A DNA stretch of 64,000 bases from Marinomonas sp. CT5 (lineage in GTDB: Bacteria > Pseudomonadota > Gammaproteobacteria > Pseudomonadales > Marinomonadaceae): positions 4,498,162-4,562,161 of the forward strand of contig NZ_CP025572.1 of assembly GCF_018336975.1 (NCBI RefSeq), read 5' to 3'. Of this stretch, positions 1 through 8,492 are shown one piece after another; positions within the stretch are counted from its first letter, which is position 1, and each line of letters opens with the position of its first letter. The notes beneath the pieces are model-generated. The model saw only the letters and a program-made list of their open reading frames with translations, was not told the DNA's origin and did no database searches. The translations under genes and the position numbers were made by a program.

Positions 1-288
1 GTTAAAGATCGTCGCCTTGGTGAGCCTTTACCCCACCAACTAGCTAATCTTACGCAGGCTCATCTAATAGCGGAAGGTCCGAAGATCCCCTCCTTTCCCC
101 CTAAGGGCGTATGCGGTATTAGCATGCGTTTCCACATGTTGTCCCCCTCTACTAGGCAGATTCCTACGCGTTACTCACCCGTCCGCCGCTCGTCATCTTC
201 TAGCAAGCTAGAAATGTTACCGCTCGACTTGCATGTGTTAAGCCTGCCGCCAGCGTTCAATCTGAGCCATGATCAAACTCTTCAGTTA
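1..288 (-). rRNA. rrs: 16S ribosomal RNA, 5' part only
   Basis: Read on the minus strand, the sequence from about 288 downward begins AACTGAAGAGTTTGATCATG, the universal 5' end of bacterial 16S rRNA with the 27F primer site. It continues through the conserved first helices and the V1-V2 region to the window edge. Only the first ~290 nt are present; the gene continues beyond position 1. The exact 5' nucleotide is set by analogy with E. coli and may be off by a few bases. Confidence 0.97.
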
Positions 289-464
289 AAAAGTTTGCTC
301 AAACTCATGTTCTCGTCTGACTTTTACTTATTCCTCCAGCCCTAAGACCGAAGAAAGCAAAGCGAATTGACGTGTTCACTCATTTAAGACTTCAATTTTT
401 TTGATCCTAAAAAGGATCTTCTGAAGCCTCCAGCGAGCGCCCACACAAATTATCTGATTATCTA

Positions 465-476
465 TTTTAAAGAGCG
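465..476 (-). promoter_or_regulatory. rRNA leader boxA antitermination element
   Basis: The minus strand reads CGCTCTTTAAAA here, close to the E. coli rrn boxA (TGCTCTTTAACA). It lies in the leader between the promoter and the 16S 5' end, where NusB/NusE-dependent antitermination complexes load. The rest of the 289-560 leader shows only a small GATCCT/AGGATC hairpin near 401-416 and no ORF I would support. Confidence 0.75.
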
Positions 477-562
477 TGCTAACTTGAATGGCTAACTAGA
501 TCTCTAGTTAGTTGAACTTGGTCTTCGTTGCTCTGAAGCCTTGTCCGTGTCAGCGAGGGCGT

Positions 563-590
563 ATATTAAGGATCTACAGATTTTGTGCAA
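563..590 (-). promoter_or_regulatory. rrn P1-like promoter
   Basis: On the minus strand a -35 TTGCAC (585-590) and a -10 TAATAT (563-568) are separated by 16 bp. A GC-rich discriminator (ACGCCCTCGC) follows the -10. The 16-bp spacer and GC-rich discriminator are typical of stringently controlled rrn P1 promoters. The AT-rich stretch at about 595-660 would serve as an UP element. Confidence 0.8.
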
Positions 591-670
591 CCCTTTTTTG
601 AGGTTTTTTATCATTTTGTCACATTTATTTGCTTTACCTAAAAAAGTTGTTTGCATAGTGATCAAAATCT

Positions 671-710
671 AAAAAAAAGGCCATTATCTGTACAGATAAT
701 GGCCTTTTTC
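671..710 (-). terminator. Rho-independent terminator after the polyamine-type ABC operon
   Basis: A perfect 26-nt palindrome (679-704, GGCCATTATCTGT then its complement) is flanked by an A-run at 671-678 and a T-run at 705-709. It can therefore terminate in both directions. It lies between the last gene of the minus-strand ABC operon and the rrn promoter, insulating the rrn operon. Confidence 0.9.
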
Positions 711-724
711 TTTCTATTAAAGCA

Positions 725-1531
725 TCAATTTGATGAAGTGTTGTTCGCAAGTTCACGGCGACGTTTCACTTCATAAACAATAGCCAACAAGATAGTAATC
801 GAGATCATCACTAATCCTAGGGCATTTACCGCTGGCGTTAGCCCTGTTCTTACCTTCGAGGCGATATAAACAGTTAATGTTGTGTCATATCCTTTTACAA
901 AAAGCGTTGTATTGTAGTTTTCGAACGACTGCAAGAAAGCAATAACGGCTGCGGATAATATTGCCGGTTTTAGATAAGGCAGCAAAATCCGTCGAAATGC
1001 TTGCCACTGTGTCGCCCCCAAGCTCAACGCCGCATTTTCTAATGTCCGATCAAAACGCTGTAAACGTGCCAATACCATCAGCATGACATAAGCGGCAATA
1101 AAAGTTGTTTGGGCAACGACAGTCAAAAATACACCTCCACTGACCGATAACCCCTTCCAAAATATCAATGTTGATATTCCCACTATTACTCCAGGGGTTA
1201 ACAATGGCGACATCATCAACGAATAAATAAAGGTTTTTCCTTTGCCCTGAACGGTAGATAAAAACAAGGCACAACAAACACCGATCGGGACAGCGACTAC
1301 CAGCACTCCGGCCGCCACCAGAACACTCGTCCATAAAGCAGTCCACATGGCTCCGTCTTGCGCCAACGCTTCAAACCATTTCAGTGTTGCTCCCTTCCAA
1401 GGAGATACGGTAGGAAAACGACTGTCATTGAAGGTGGCCAACCCCATAATAATAAGCGGCGTAAATAGATAGATGAAAAACACACCAATATAGAAGCGTA
1501 CAGCAAAGCGCATAATCGATTCAGATTTCAT
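725..1531 (-). CDS. ABC transporter permease, PotC-like (polyamine/opine family)
   Basis: This 268-residue inner-membrane permease has an N-terminal anchor (about residues 12-32) and five to six further hydrophobic segments. The EAA loop 'ENAALSLGATQWQAFRRILLP' (about 165-185) contacts the ATPase. Length and order match PotC/PotI/YdcV-type subunits. Its ATG overlaps the stop of the upstream permease by 4 nt (ATGA), so the two are translationally coupled. It is the last gene of a binding protein-ATPase-permease-permease operon. Spermidine/putrescine is the usual substrate for this family, but related systems move other amines and opines, so the substrate is not proven. Confidence 0.9.
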   Translation of the reverse strand: MKSESIMRFAVRFYIGVFFIYLFTPLIIMGLATFNDSRFPTVSPWKGATLKWFEALAQDGAMWTALWTSVLVAAGVLVVAVPIGVCCALFLSTVQGKGKTFIYSLMMSPLLTPGVIVGISTLIFWKGLSVSGGVFLTVVAQTTFIAAYVMLMVLARLQRFDRTLENAALSLGATQWQAFRRILLPYLKPAILSAAVIAFLQSFENYNTTLFVKGYDTTLTVYIASKVRTGLTPAVNALGLVMISITILLAIVYEVKRRRELANNTSSN

Positions 1532-2415
1532 TTCGCAATATCTCCCAAACCGACCTTAAAGACACGCATCACCAAAGCGATAAAACCAATACAGATAATT
1601 AGTAGCAAGAAGGCATATGCGGCGCCTTGGTTCCAGTCTCCACCTTCAAAGAACCAGTTGTAAATAATCTGTGTAAACCAACGACTGCCTGGCGATCCTA
1701 ATAACGCCGGAACAGCATAACTCCCTGCAGCCAACATGAAAGTCATAATGCAGCCCGTTGCAATACCCGGCTTAGCATGAGGGATGATCACTCGCCAATG
1801 CGTTCTGATCCACCCCGCCCCTAGATTACGCGCGGCTTTGATCTGGTTGGTATCTAAACTTTCAATGGCGTTATAAATAGGAAAGATCATAAACAAGATA
1901 TAGGCGTACACCATACCAATCAGTACACCACCATCCCCTGACAAAAATCGAATAGGACGATCAATTAAGCCAAGCCCTAATAATAAGGCATTAAGCGGCC
2001 CTTTATAGGCAAGAATGATGTACCAAGAAAAGGTGCGTAGAATTTCATTAATCCAGAAAGGGATAATAAGCAATAATAAGCACAAAGCGGCTTTTTGCGG
2101 TGTTGCTACTTTAGCCAAATAGAAGGCGATCGGGTAACTGACTATCAGGGTTAATGAGGTAACCAACACACTTGACCAAATCGTCTTAAAGAAAATTGCC
2201 AAGTGGATTTTATTATTGAATAAGGTTTCGTAATTGACCAAAGAGTAGGTATCTTTTGGACCGCCAATGTCCGCTGGCAACAAATTTGGTCGAAATGAAT
2301 AATCCACCATTAACAACTGCGGTAGAATCACCAAGCCAATTAACCAAATCGCGATCATGCCAATAATGCCAACCGCCAAACCGCTACCAAAGCGCGACTT
2401 CAGTTGACTAAACAT
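1528..2415 (-). CDS. ABC transporter permease, PotB-like
   Basis: First membrane subunit of the polyamine-type importer, 295 residues. A long N-terminal transmembrane segment (about 12-35) is followed by a periplasmic loop, then five core helices and an EAA loop 'AARNLGAGWIRTHWRVIIPH' near residues 195-215. I place the start at the ATG at 2415, after a GGGGGTGG Shine-Dalgarno-like stretch. An upstream in-frame TTG at 2430 would add five residues inside the ATPase gene. The ATPase stop overlaps this start by 8 nt and the next permease overlaps this stop by 4 nt, showing tight translational coupling. Confidence 0.9.
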   Translation of the reverse strand: MFSQLKSRFGSGLAVGIIGMIAIWLIGLVILPQLLMVDYSFRPNLLPADIGGPKDTYSLVNYETLFNNKIHLAIFFKTIWSSVLVTSLTLIVSYPIAFYLAKVATPQKAALCLLLLIIPFWINEILRTFSWYIILAYKGPLNALLLGLGLIDRPIRFLSGDGGVLIGMVYAYILFMIFPIYNAIESLDTNQIKAARNLGAGWIRTHWRVIIPHAKPGIATGCIMTFMLAAGSYAVPALLGSPGSRWFTQIIYNWFFEGGDWNQGAAYAFLLLIICIGFIALVMRVFKVGLGDIAK

Positions 2416-3490
2416 GGCCACCCCCAGCAATCACAATGGCATCCTGTTCATTATAAGAAAGGCTAACAGGTGCGCCTTTTACTAACGATTCAGAATATTG
2501 ATGTGTAGCAAGTTGAATCGACAAGGGCTGATTCGCAGACGTGTTCGCATTGAGTGTCAAATACGCCCCTTCAAAATTCACTTCATCAATCGTCGCTTGC
2601 AAAGTATGCATGCCATGCTCTGCTTGCAGCCTAAAATGTTCAGGACGAATAAAGAGGGTTGCCTCACGGCCAACGGAAATATCACCTTGCGAACGCCCAA
2701 CTAACTTACCAAGCGGCCCACAATCTACAACCACACTGTCCGCATTGGCTTCGACCACCTTCCCTGTCACACCATTATTTTCACCAACAAACGAAGCAAC
2801 AAACGCTGTCTGCGGGTCTTTATATAAGGTAATCGGGTCTGCAACCTGTTGAATACGGCCCGCCGACATCACTGCCACTCGATCTGACATGGTCAACGCT
2901 TCACCTTGGTCGTGTGTGATGTAGATAAAGGTAATACCCGTTTTACGCTGGATGGCCTTTAACTCGGTACGCATATGTTGGCGTAATTTTAAATCCAACG
3001 CAGATAACGGTTCATCTAATAGCAAAACCTGTGGTTCAACCGCTAAGGCACGAGCAATGGCAATCCGTTGCTTTTGGCCACCAGACAATTCAGACACTTT
3101 TTTGCTTCCACTTCCTTCCAATGCCACCAGCTCAAGCAAACGATCCGATGCTTTTTTACGCTCACTTTTCGAAACTCCGCGGACCTCTAAGCCAAACTCA
3201 ATATTTTCGGTAACCGTCATGAGGGGAAACAATGCGAGGTTTTGAAAAATCATCGAGGTGGGACGTTTGTTAGCAGGCACACCACGCATGCTTTTCCCAC
3301 CAATTTTAACATCTCCTTGGGTTGGATCGATAAAACCACTGATCATATTCAATATCGTGGTTTTGCCACAGCCAGAAGGCCCTAAAAAACTAAAGAATTC
3401 GCCTGATTTGATCGTTAAGTCAGTTTCTTGTATGGCGGTGAAATCACCAAATTGCATGATGGTATTGTCTAGATGAACACTGCTATCCAT
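2408..3490 (-). CDS. ABC transporter ATP-binding protein, PotA-like
   Basis: Cytoplasmic ATPase of the importer, 360 residues from the ATG at 3490, which follows GAGAGAAAT. A longer reading to 3550 would start inside a terminator hairpin and is unlikely. It contains Walker A GPSGCGKTT (about 37-45), the signature LSGGQKQR, Walker B LLLDEPLSALD and an H-loop 'YITHDQ', then a C-terminal TOBE-type regulatory domain (from about 270). This layout is standard for PotA/FbpC/MalK ATPases. It lies between the binding-protein gene (75 nt upstream, separated by a hairpin) and the permeases (overlapping). Confidence 0.93.
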   Translation of the reverse strand: MDSSVHLDNTIMQFGDFTAIQETDLTIKSGEFFSFLGPSGCGKTTILNMISGFIDPTQGDVKIGGKSMRGVPANKRPTSMIFQNLALFPLMTVTENIEFGLEVRGVSKSERKKASDRLLELVALEGSGSKKVSELSGGQKQRIAIARALAVEPQVLLLDEPLSALDLKLRQHMRTELKAIQRKTGITFIYITHDQGEALTMSDRVAVMSAGRIQQVADPITLYKDPQTAFVASFVGENNGVTGKVVEANADSVVVDCGPLGKLVGRSQGDISVGREATLFIRPEHFRLQAEHGMHTLQATIDEVNFEGAYLTLNANTSANQPLSIQLATHQYSESLVKGAPVSLSYNEQDAIVIAGGGHV

Positions 3491-3527
3491 ATTTCTCTCA
3501 CTGGTTATTTTTTCTCGATACAAAAAA

Positions 3528-3555
3528 GCCCCTCGAGAACAGTATCTCAAGGGGC
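3528..3555 (-). terminator. Intercistronic terminator/attenuator after the binding-protein gene
   Basis: Stem GCCCCT(C)GAGA with TCTC(A)AGGGGC and a 6-nt loop, followed on the minus strand by TTTTTTG. It sits 9 nt after the binding-protein stop and about 37 nt before the ATPase start. It would let most transcripts end after the binding-protein gene while some read through into the ATPase and permeases. Confidence 0.8.
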
Positions 3556-3564
3556 TTTCGAGGC

Positions 3565-4674
3565 TTATGCAGACAAGTAACGATCTTGGTATTCGTTACG
3601 TAAAGCGACATACCATGGTTCTTGAATTGGCCACCACCAAAGATTAGCAAGGTCTTGCTTACTGTAGGATTCTTGGAAAAATTTCTTCGTTTCGGCTGGC
3701 AATAAGGCATCAGCACCTTTTGAAGTGGAGTTATAGCCCGTGGATTTTACAAACATGGCGCCCGCTTCTGGGGTGTAATACCAATTAATGAATTCATATA
3801 CCGAATCCACATTATTCGCATTCTTCGGAATGACAAAGCCTTCCATCCAAGCCAAAGCACCTTCTTTTGGCGCGCCATAGGCAATAGGCTCCCCTTCGGA
3901 TTGCAGTTTAAAGGCAGTGCTGTCCCAAGTTTGCCCAATAATCGCGCCATTGGTACGAAAAGCACCTTGCGCTTCATTTTCAGTCGACCAAAACTGCGCA
4001 ATCGCCCCTTTGTATTCAACAGCCGTTTTCAAAATGACATCGAAATTCGCACGCATGGCTTTTTCGGTCTTATAGGAATCGAGCAATGGATAAGGCAATT
4101 TCCCGGATTTTTCTAACCATAAACCAATACCAACAAGTGCTGAATGACCGCGCACGGTTACTCCGCCAGAGTTTTCAGGCAACCAAAGATCACCGTAGCT
4201 AAGCTCTTTGCTGGTTTTTGCATAATCCTTGTTATAAGCAATCGCTTCTGTCCCCCAATCCGAGGGAGCAAAATAGCGCTTACCTTTAACAATCCCACCC
4301 ACATCAGATCCAGCCAAAGCACTTTCTAAACAACCATCCCAGTTGATGCGCTTCACATCAAGCGGCTGTATCAAGTCATAATCAACATAGCCTGGCACTC
4401 GATCTACTGTTGGCATAATGATGTCAAAACCCGTTCCATCGGTGGCGCGAAGAGAGTTCATCAACTCATCGTTTGTGCCATATGGAGTGAAGGTAGCATT
4501 AATGCCCGTTTTGGCTTTGAAGTCGGCTAGCATTTCATCGGTAATGTAACCAGCCCACGCATAAATACGCAGCTCTTTGTTTGCGGCAATAGCTTTATTA
4601 ATAGAAAACGGTGTAGCGGCGACAGCACCTGCAATAGAGGCGCCTTTCACGAATTGGCGACGGGAAAGGGTCAT
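3565..4674 (-). CDS. Periplasmic substrate-binding protein, PotD/PotF family, Tat-exported
   Basis: A 369-residue periplasmic binding protein that delivers the ligand to the permease complex. Its N-terminus carries a twin-arginine signal (SRRQFVKG at residues 4-11, then a hydrophobic stretch ending near Ala-31), so it is exported folded by the Tat route. The mature part opens with 'LRIYAWAGYITDEMLADF', typical of the PotD/PotF cluster. Aromatic residues throughout (WGTEA, FWSTENE, WWWPIQEPW) suit a cationic amine ligand, but the ligand is not determined. First structural gene of the operon; AAAGGAGCT precedes the ATG. A short ORF with a strong ribosome site lies 178 nt upstream. Confidence 0.9.
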   Translation of the reverse strand: MTLSRRQFVKGASIAGAVAATPFSINKAIAANKELRIYAWAGYITDEMLADFKAKTGINATFTPYGTNDELMNSLRATDGTGFDIIMPTVDRVPGYVDYDLIQPLDVKRINWDGCLESALAGSDVGGIVKGKRYFAPSDWGTEAIAYNKDYAKTSKELSYGDLWLPENSGGVTVRGHSALVGIGLWLEKSGKLPYPLLDSYKTEKAMRANFDVILKTAVEYKGAIAQFWSTENEAQGAFRTNGAIIGQTWDSTAFKLQSEGEPIAYGAPKEGALAWMEGFVIPKNANNVDSVYEFINWYYTPEAGAMFVKSTGYNSTSKGADALLPAETKKFFQESYSKQDLANLWWWPIQEPWYVALRNEYQDRYLSA

Positions 4675-4851
4675 TCTTGAGCTCCTTTGTATATCATAAG
4701 ATTAATTGCAATTTCATGGGAAAAAGCGGCTTAACAACCAAGACTCATTTTTATTAAATGATCGTTTAACATCCGTTTTAATTTAATACAAAATAATGAC
4801 GAAAAAGTGACCATGGAAGACTTTTTTTCCGTTTAAATAGATTTCTCTAGG

Positions 4852-4905
4852 TTATTGGCGTGAAAAGCCAAAATGATGTCGTTTTTGGTCAACTTGTACT
4901 TTCAT
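4852..4905 (-). CDS. Candidate 17-residue leader peptide upstream of the polyamine-type operon
   Basis: On the minus strand AGGAGG (4911-4916) sits 5 nt before an ATG that opens a 17-codon ORF, MKVQVDQKRHHFGFSRQ, ending in TAA. This ribosome site is among the strongest in the window, yet the ORF is tiny, basic, and not a signal or membrane peptide. It lies 177 nt upstream of the binding-protein start in the same orientation, where a regulatory leader peptide would be expected. I do not recognise the peptide. It could also be a chance ORF, since I see no attenuator hairpin in the 177 nt that follow. The remainder of 4675-5015 is AT-rich and otherwise featureless. Confidence 0.45.
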   Translation of the reverse strand: MKVQVDQKRHHFGFSRQ

Positions 4906-5015
4906 ATGAACCTCCTGTTCCATATAGCCCACATAAGTTCAGTCATATTTTTGTCACATACTCATATTAAGGTAGTCGCATTCATCGATTTTTGTAGATT
5001 AAAGCAGGCTCTGAA

Positions 5016-6989
5016 TTGAAAATTTCCCATGTGACGCGCACCACCACCGTAAGTTATTTCATTATTGCCGCTATGTTAGTGGCTCTGCTTCTTTGGAGCT
5101 TGATGAAATTCCGCAATGCTTTTGAGCAAAGTGACTCTTACACACAAGTTTGGGAACATTCCGCTATCGACTTGAAGCAAATAATTGAAGGCTACTTATT
5201 GTCTGGCGAGGCATCAGCCTTGCAGTCCTCGCAAGAATTTATTGAAAACACCATTCGACCAGAACTTCAGCCTCTACCAGAGGCCATAAAAAATCCAATC
5301 AATAGACAATTAACTGAAATAGAAAAGAGCCTTCAAACCGATGTCAGAGCAGCGGGTAAATTGTCAGGCAACCCTTATGCCTTAATCGAAAATAATGAAA
5401 GGCAAACCTTACTATCGCTAGACACTCTGGCTGATAAAATTACGCTCTTTCAAGAGAATCACGACCTACAATCCACCGCTATTTACTTGGCAAGCAAAGC
5501 CTCATTGTATGCCGACCTTGCCCATATAAGCGATGCCAAAGACAACTACTTAGCGAACAACACGACAGAGAATAAACAACGACTAATCAGCGCCATTGAT
5601 ATATTTCGAACTCATATCGCTGATTTTGAGCAACTTCCACTACTCGACTTAAACGAAGAAGAAAGCACGAGTTCTGCAGATGATTTATCGTCTTTAATGG
5701 GCTGGGCAAGCGACACCGAAGACGAAGTAGATACCGTGGATCCTCTAGAAGAAACTAAGAGCGAGCTACGCACTTGGTCAAGCCGCTACCTAAAAGACGT
5801 AGACTCTAGTCTGGTAAATATTCAACAAGCACTCAAAGCCCAGAAAAAAATTCGCTCACAGATAAACCAACTTGAAGAGATTTTGAAAGCAGGCACTAAA
5901 GACATCCAAAAAAGCGCTCAAGCCACACAAGAACAAACACTAATGGCATTTTCGATTTTTGTTATTTTGATGATATTAACCACGGTTTCTGTTCATATTT
6001 TTCAAAATAGAGTCGTGGTAAAAAGTGCCCGCGATTTATATACAGCGGTAAAAGAACTCGTTGAACACCAAAACATCAACACACTTAAAGTCGGTAAAAA
6101 TAAAAATGAGCTGTCAGACGTGGCTCACTATTTAAATCGTTACTTAGAGCAAATTGCGGTACAACGTCAGCAACGAGATACGGAACTAAATAACATCTCA
6201 ATATCACTCAACGACATGCTCAATGCTTTTGGACAAGTGCATGAGCTAAGTTCAGCGTCGTTACAGGGCCTGGACGATACACTTAATATGTCCAACCACG
6301 TAGAAACTCTGGCTAGCAAAGCAGAAGTCAGAGCAAAAGAAGTAGCCAGTTATGCCGCAGATACGAATACCGAGATGACTCATAGCGTTCAGCAGGCAGC
6401 CTCCTTGGCGGTTGCCAATCAAACGACCGTTGAAAGGCTCAATAGCAGTAAAAAAGCCTTAACCAACTTGAGCTCATCTGTCTCTAGCGCATCATCTATT
6501 GTTGGCGGGATTCGAGATATCTCTGAACAAACGAATTTACTTGCACTTAATGCGGCGATTGAAGCGGCTCGAGCTGGTGAGCATGGCCGAGGGTTTGCCG
6601 TGGTCGCTTCAGAAGTAAGGTCGCTATCAACCAGCACTCAACAGTCTTTAGAAGAGATTACTAAGATCTTCTCACAGCTGACATCTGCTACCGATAAGCT
6701 CAACCAGAATATCAATCTCATTGAGACAGCTTCGATTGAACAAATAGACCTGACTCACGCGCTTGGTCAATCGGCTCAAGATATTCTTGAAAAATCTAAG
6801 CAGTCTAGTCATTTAGCCAAAAAAGCAACGGGCTATGCGGCAGAACAAAAAATCAGTATGAGTAAACTTAACAATGCTGTGATGAAAATAAGAGAGCAGG
6901 CCAATGAATCAGAAGAGTTTATGGCAGGCCTGACAAACAACATCAAACAGAAAATTCAAGACATCACAACCACATTAGGTATTAGTTAA
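5016..6989 (+). CDS. Methyl-accepting chemotaxis protein
   Basis: A 657-residue transmembrane chemoreceptor. TM1 is at about residues 13-31. A periplasmic helical region of about 275 residues is rich in acidic and Gln/Asn residues (about 32-307). TM2 is at about 308-329, followed by a HAMP-like linker and a coiled-coil signalling domain. The conserved hairpin tip '[19 protein letters not shown]' lies near residues 503-521. No C-terminal CheR pentapeptide is visible. The reading frame begins at a TTG at 5016 preceded only by a weak GCAGG, so initiation is probably inefficient, but no in-frame ATG comes before TM1. The sensory domain has no family I can name, so the ligand is unknown. Confidence 0.9.
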   Translation: MKISHVTRTTTVSYFIIAAMLVALLLWSLMKFRNAFEQSDSYTQVWEHSAIDLKQIIEGYLLSGEASALQSSQEFIENTIRPELQPLPEAIKNPINRQLTEIEKSLQTDVRAAGKLSGNPYALIENNERQTLLSLDTLADKITLFQENHDLQSTAIYLASKASLYADLAHISDAKDNYLANNTTENKQRLISAIDIFRTHIADFEQLPLLDLNEEESTSSADDLSSLMGWASDTEDEVDTVDPLEETKSELRTWSSRYLKDVDSSLVNIQQALKAQKKIRSQINQLEEILKAGTKDIQKSAQATQEQTLMAFSIFVILMILTTVSVHIFQNRVVVKSARDLYTAVKELVEHQNINTLKVGKNKNELSDVAHYLNRYLEQIAVQRQQRDTELNNISISLNDMLNAFGQVHELSSASLQGLDDTLNMSNHVETLASKAEVRAKEVASYAADTNTEMTHSVQQAASLAVANQTTVERLNSSKKALTNLSSSVSSASSIVGGIRDISEQTNLLALNAAIEAARAGEHGRGFAVVASEVRSLSTSTQQSLEEITKIFSQLTSATDKLNQNINLIETASIEQIDLTHALGQSAQDILEKSKQSSHLAKKATGYAAEQKISMSKLNNAVMKIREQANESEEFMAGLTNNIKQKIQDITTTLGIS

Positions 6990-7035
6990 TGCCTAATGTC
7001 TGCCTGCCTTAGCATTGAGAACACATAGAAACAAA

Positions 7036-7062
7036 AAATCCAGCCGTAGCTGGATTTTTTAG
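7036..7062. terminator. Bidirectional terminator between the chemoreceptor gene and serA
   Basis: Hairpin AAATCCAGC-CGTA-GCTGGATTT with an A-run before it and T-run after it. It serves the plus-strand chemoreceptor gene and the minus-strand serA, which converge here. Confidence 0.9.
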
Positions 7063-7084
7063 CAAGATGCACTGAAGTAAAAGC

Positions 7085-8314
7085 TTAAAATAAAACTCGA
7101 GCTTTAATAGTGCCTTCTACTTCTTTTACTTTCTCAAGGGCCAGTTCACCCTCTTCCGCATCCACGTCCATTACCATATAACCAAGTTTCTCGGTTGTAC
7201 GCAGGTACTGACCTGTAATGTTGATGTTATTTTCAGAGAAGATCGCGTTGATCTTAGAAAGTACACCAGGACGGTTCTCATGAATGTGAAGAATACGGTG
7301 GTTATCCGCTTGAGCAGGCAACGCCACTTCAGGGAAGTTAACCGCCGCTGTTGTGGTACCAACATCAGAGTATTTAATCAGCTTCTCAGCCACTTCAACA
7401 CCGATGTTTTCCTGAGCTTCCATTGTACTACCGCCAATATGAGGCGTGAGAATGACATTGTCTAAGCCACGTAGTGGTGAAACAAATTCTTCGCTGTTGC
7501 TTTTCGGCTCAACTGGGAATACATCAACTGCGGCACCGCCCAAGTCGCCAGATTTAATGGCTTCCGCCACCGCATCAAGGTCCGCAACCGTTCCGCGAGA
7601 AGCATTAATGAAGATAGAACCTTTCTTCATTTGAGACACTTCTTTCGCACCGATCATCATCTTAGTAGAAGACGTTTCAGGTACGTGCAAACTGATAATA
7701 TCACTGGTAGACAGCAATTCTTTCAAGCTCTTTATTTGACGTGCATTACCAAGTGGCAACTTAGTAACAATGTCATAAAAACATACTTCCATCCCTAAAG
7801 ATTCAGCTAATACACTTAACTGTGTGCCGATACTACCGTAACCAATAATACCCAGACGTTTACCACGAGTCTCAAAAGACCCCGCAGCAGATTTGATCCA
7901 GCCGCCACGATGACAGGCTGCATTTTTCTGAGGAATGCCTCGAAGCAATAGAATTAATTGGCCAAGCACGAGCTCGGCAACACTGCGAGTGTTTGAGTAT
8001 GGCGCGTTGAATACAACAATACCCTTCTCACTTGCCGCATCAAGATCTACCTGATTTGTACCAATACAGAAACAACCAATCGAAACCAGTTTACTAGCAT
8101 GCTCTAGCACTTTCGCTGTTAATTGGGTACGAGATCGAATACCAATAAAATGCGCTTCCGAAATTTTCTCGATCAGCTCATCTTCAGCAAGTGCCGTTTT
8201 ATGATATTCAATGTTGGTATAACCTGCTTCATACAACGCGTCCAATGCAGATTGATGAACGCCTTCTAATAACAAGATTTTAATTTTGTCTTTGTCTAGT
8301 GAGTTATTACTCAT
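7085..8314 (-). CDS. serA: D-3-phosphoglycerate dehydrogenase
   Basis: Catalyses the first committed step of serine biosynthesis, oxidising 3-phosphoglycerate with NAD. The 409-residue protein opens with a catalytic domain, then the Rossmann motif GYGSIG (near residue 160), the active-site Arg in 'NASRGTV', Glu in 'FPVEP' and His in 'TPHIGGS'. A C-terminal ACT domain (about 335-409) is where serine binds as feedback inhibitor. The start at 8314 gives 'MSNNSLDKDKIKILLLEGVH', matching E. coli SerA (410 aa). The 21 extra upstream codons have no counterpart. It converges on the chemoreceptor gene across a shared terminator. Confidence 0.97.
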   Translation of the reverse strand: MSNNSLDKDKIKILLLEGVHQSALDALYEAGYTNIEYHKTALAEDELIEKISEAHFIGIRSRTQLTAKVLEHASKLVSIGCFCIGTNQVDLDAASEKGIVVFNAPYSNTRSVAELVLGQLILLLRGIPQKNAACHRGGWIKSAAGSFETRGKRLGIIGYGSIGTQLSVLAESLGMEVCFYDIVTKLPLGNARQIKSLKELLSTSDIISLHVPETSSTKMMIGAKEVSQMKKGSIFINASRGTVADLDAVAEAIKSGDLGGAAVDVFPVEPKSNSEEFVSPLRGLDNVILTPHIGGSTMEAQENIGVEVAEKLIKYSDVGTTTAAVNFPEVALPAQADNHRILHIHENRPGVLSKINAIFSENNINITGQYLRTTEKLGYMVMDVDAEEGELALEKVKEVEGTIKARVLF

Positions 8315-8492
8315 GGCTCGTTCGACTTCTCTTTGATGGTGGGGGAAAAAGTGTGCGTATATGTTACCACAGAACATTCTGTGTCGTATTCAAGATATAA
8401 GAATGTCTTTCATTATGATAGTGAGCAAAACTCATACTAATTTTTTGTTTCAATCATCTAAAAAGCAAAGTCTATAACTCATTGCGCTTTTA

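Noticed and set aside
124..345. 73-codon ORF on the plus strand at the left edge
   Set aside because: It is antisense to the 16S rRNA gene; conserved rRNA sequence explains the open frame.
401..416. GATCCT-AAAA-AGGATC hairpin in the rRNA leader
   Set aside because: Small and within an rRNA leader, where processing stems are normal; not a terminator because no U-run follows.
4675..4851. Search for an attenuator hairpin after the 17-codon leader ORF
   Set aside because: Only AT-rich sequence without a stable stem was found, so attenuation by termination is not supported; translational control remains possible.
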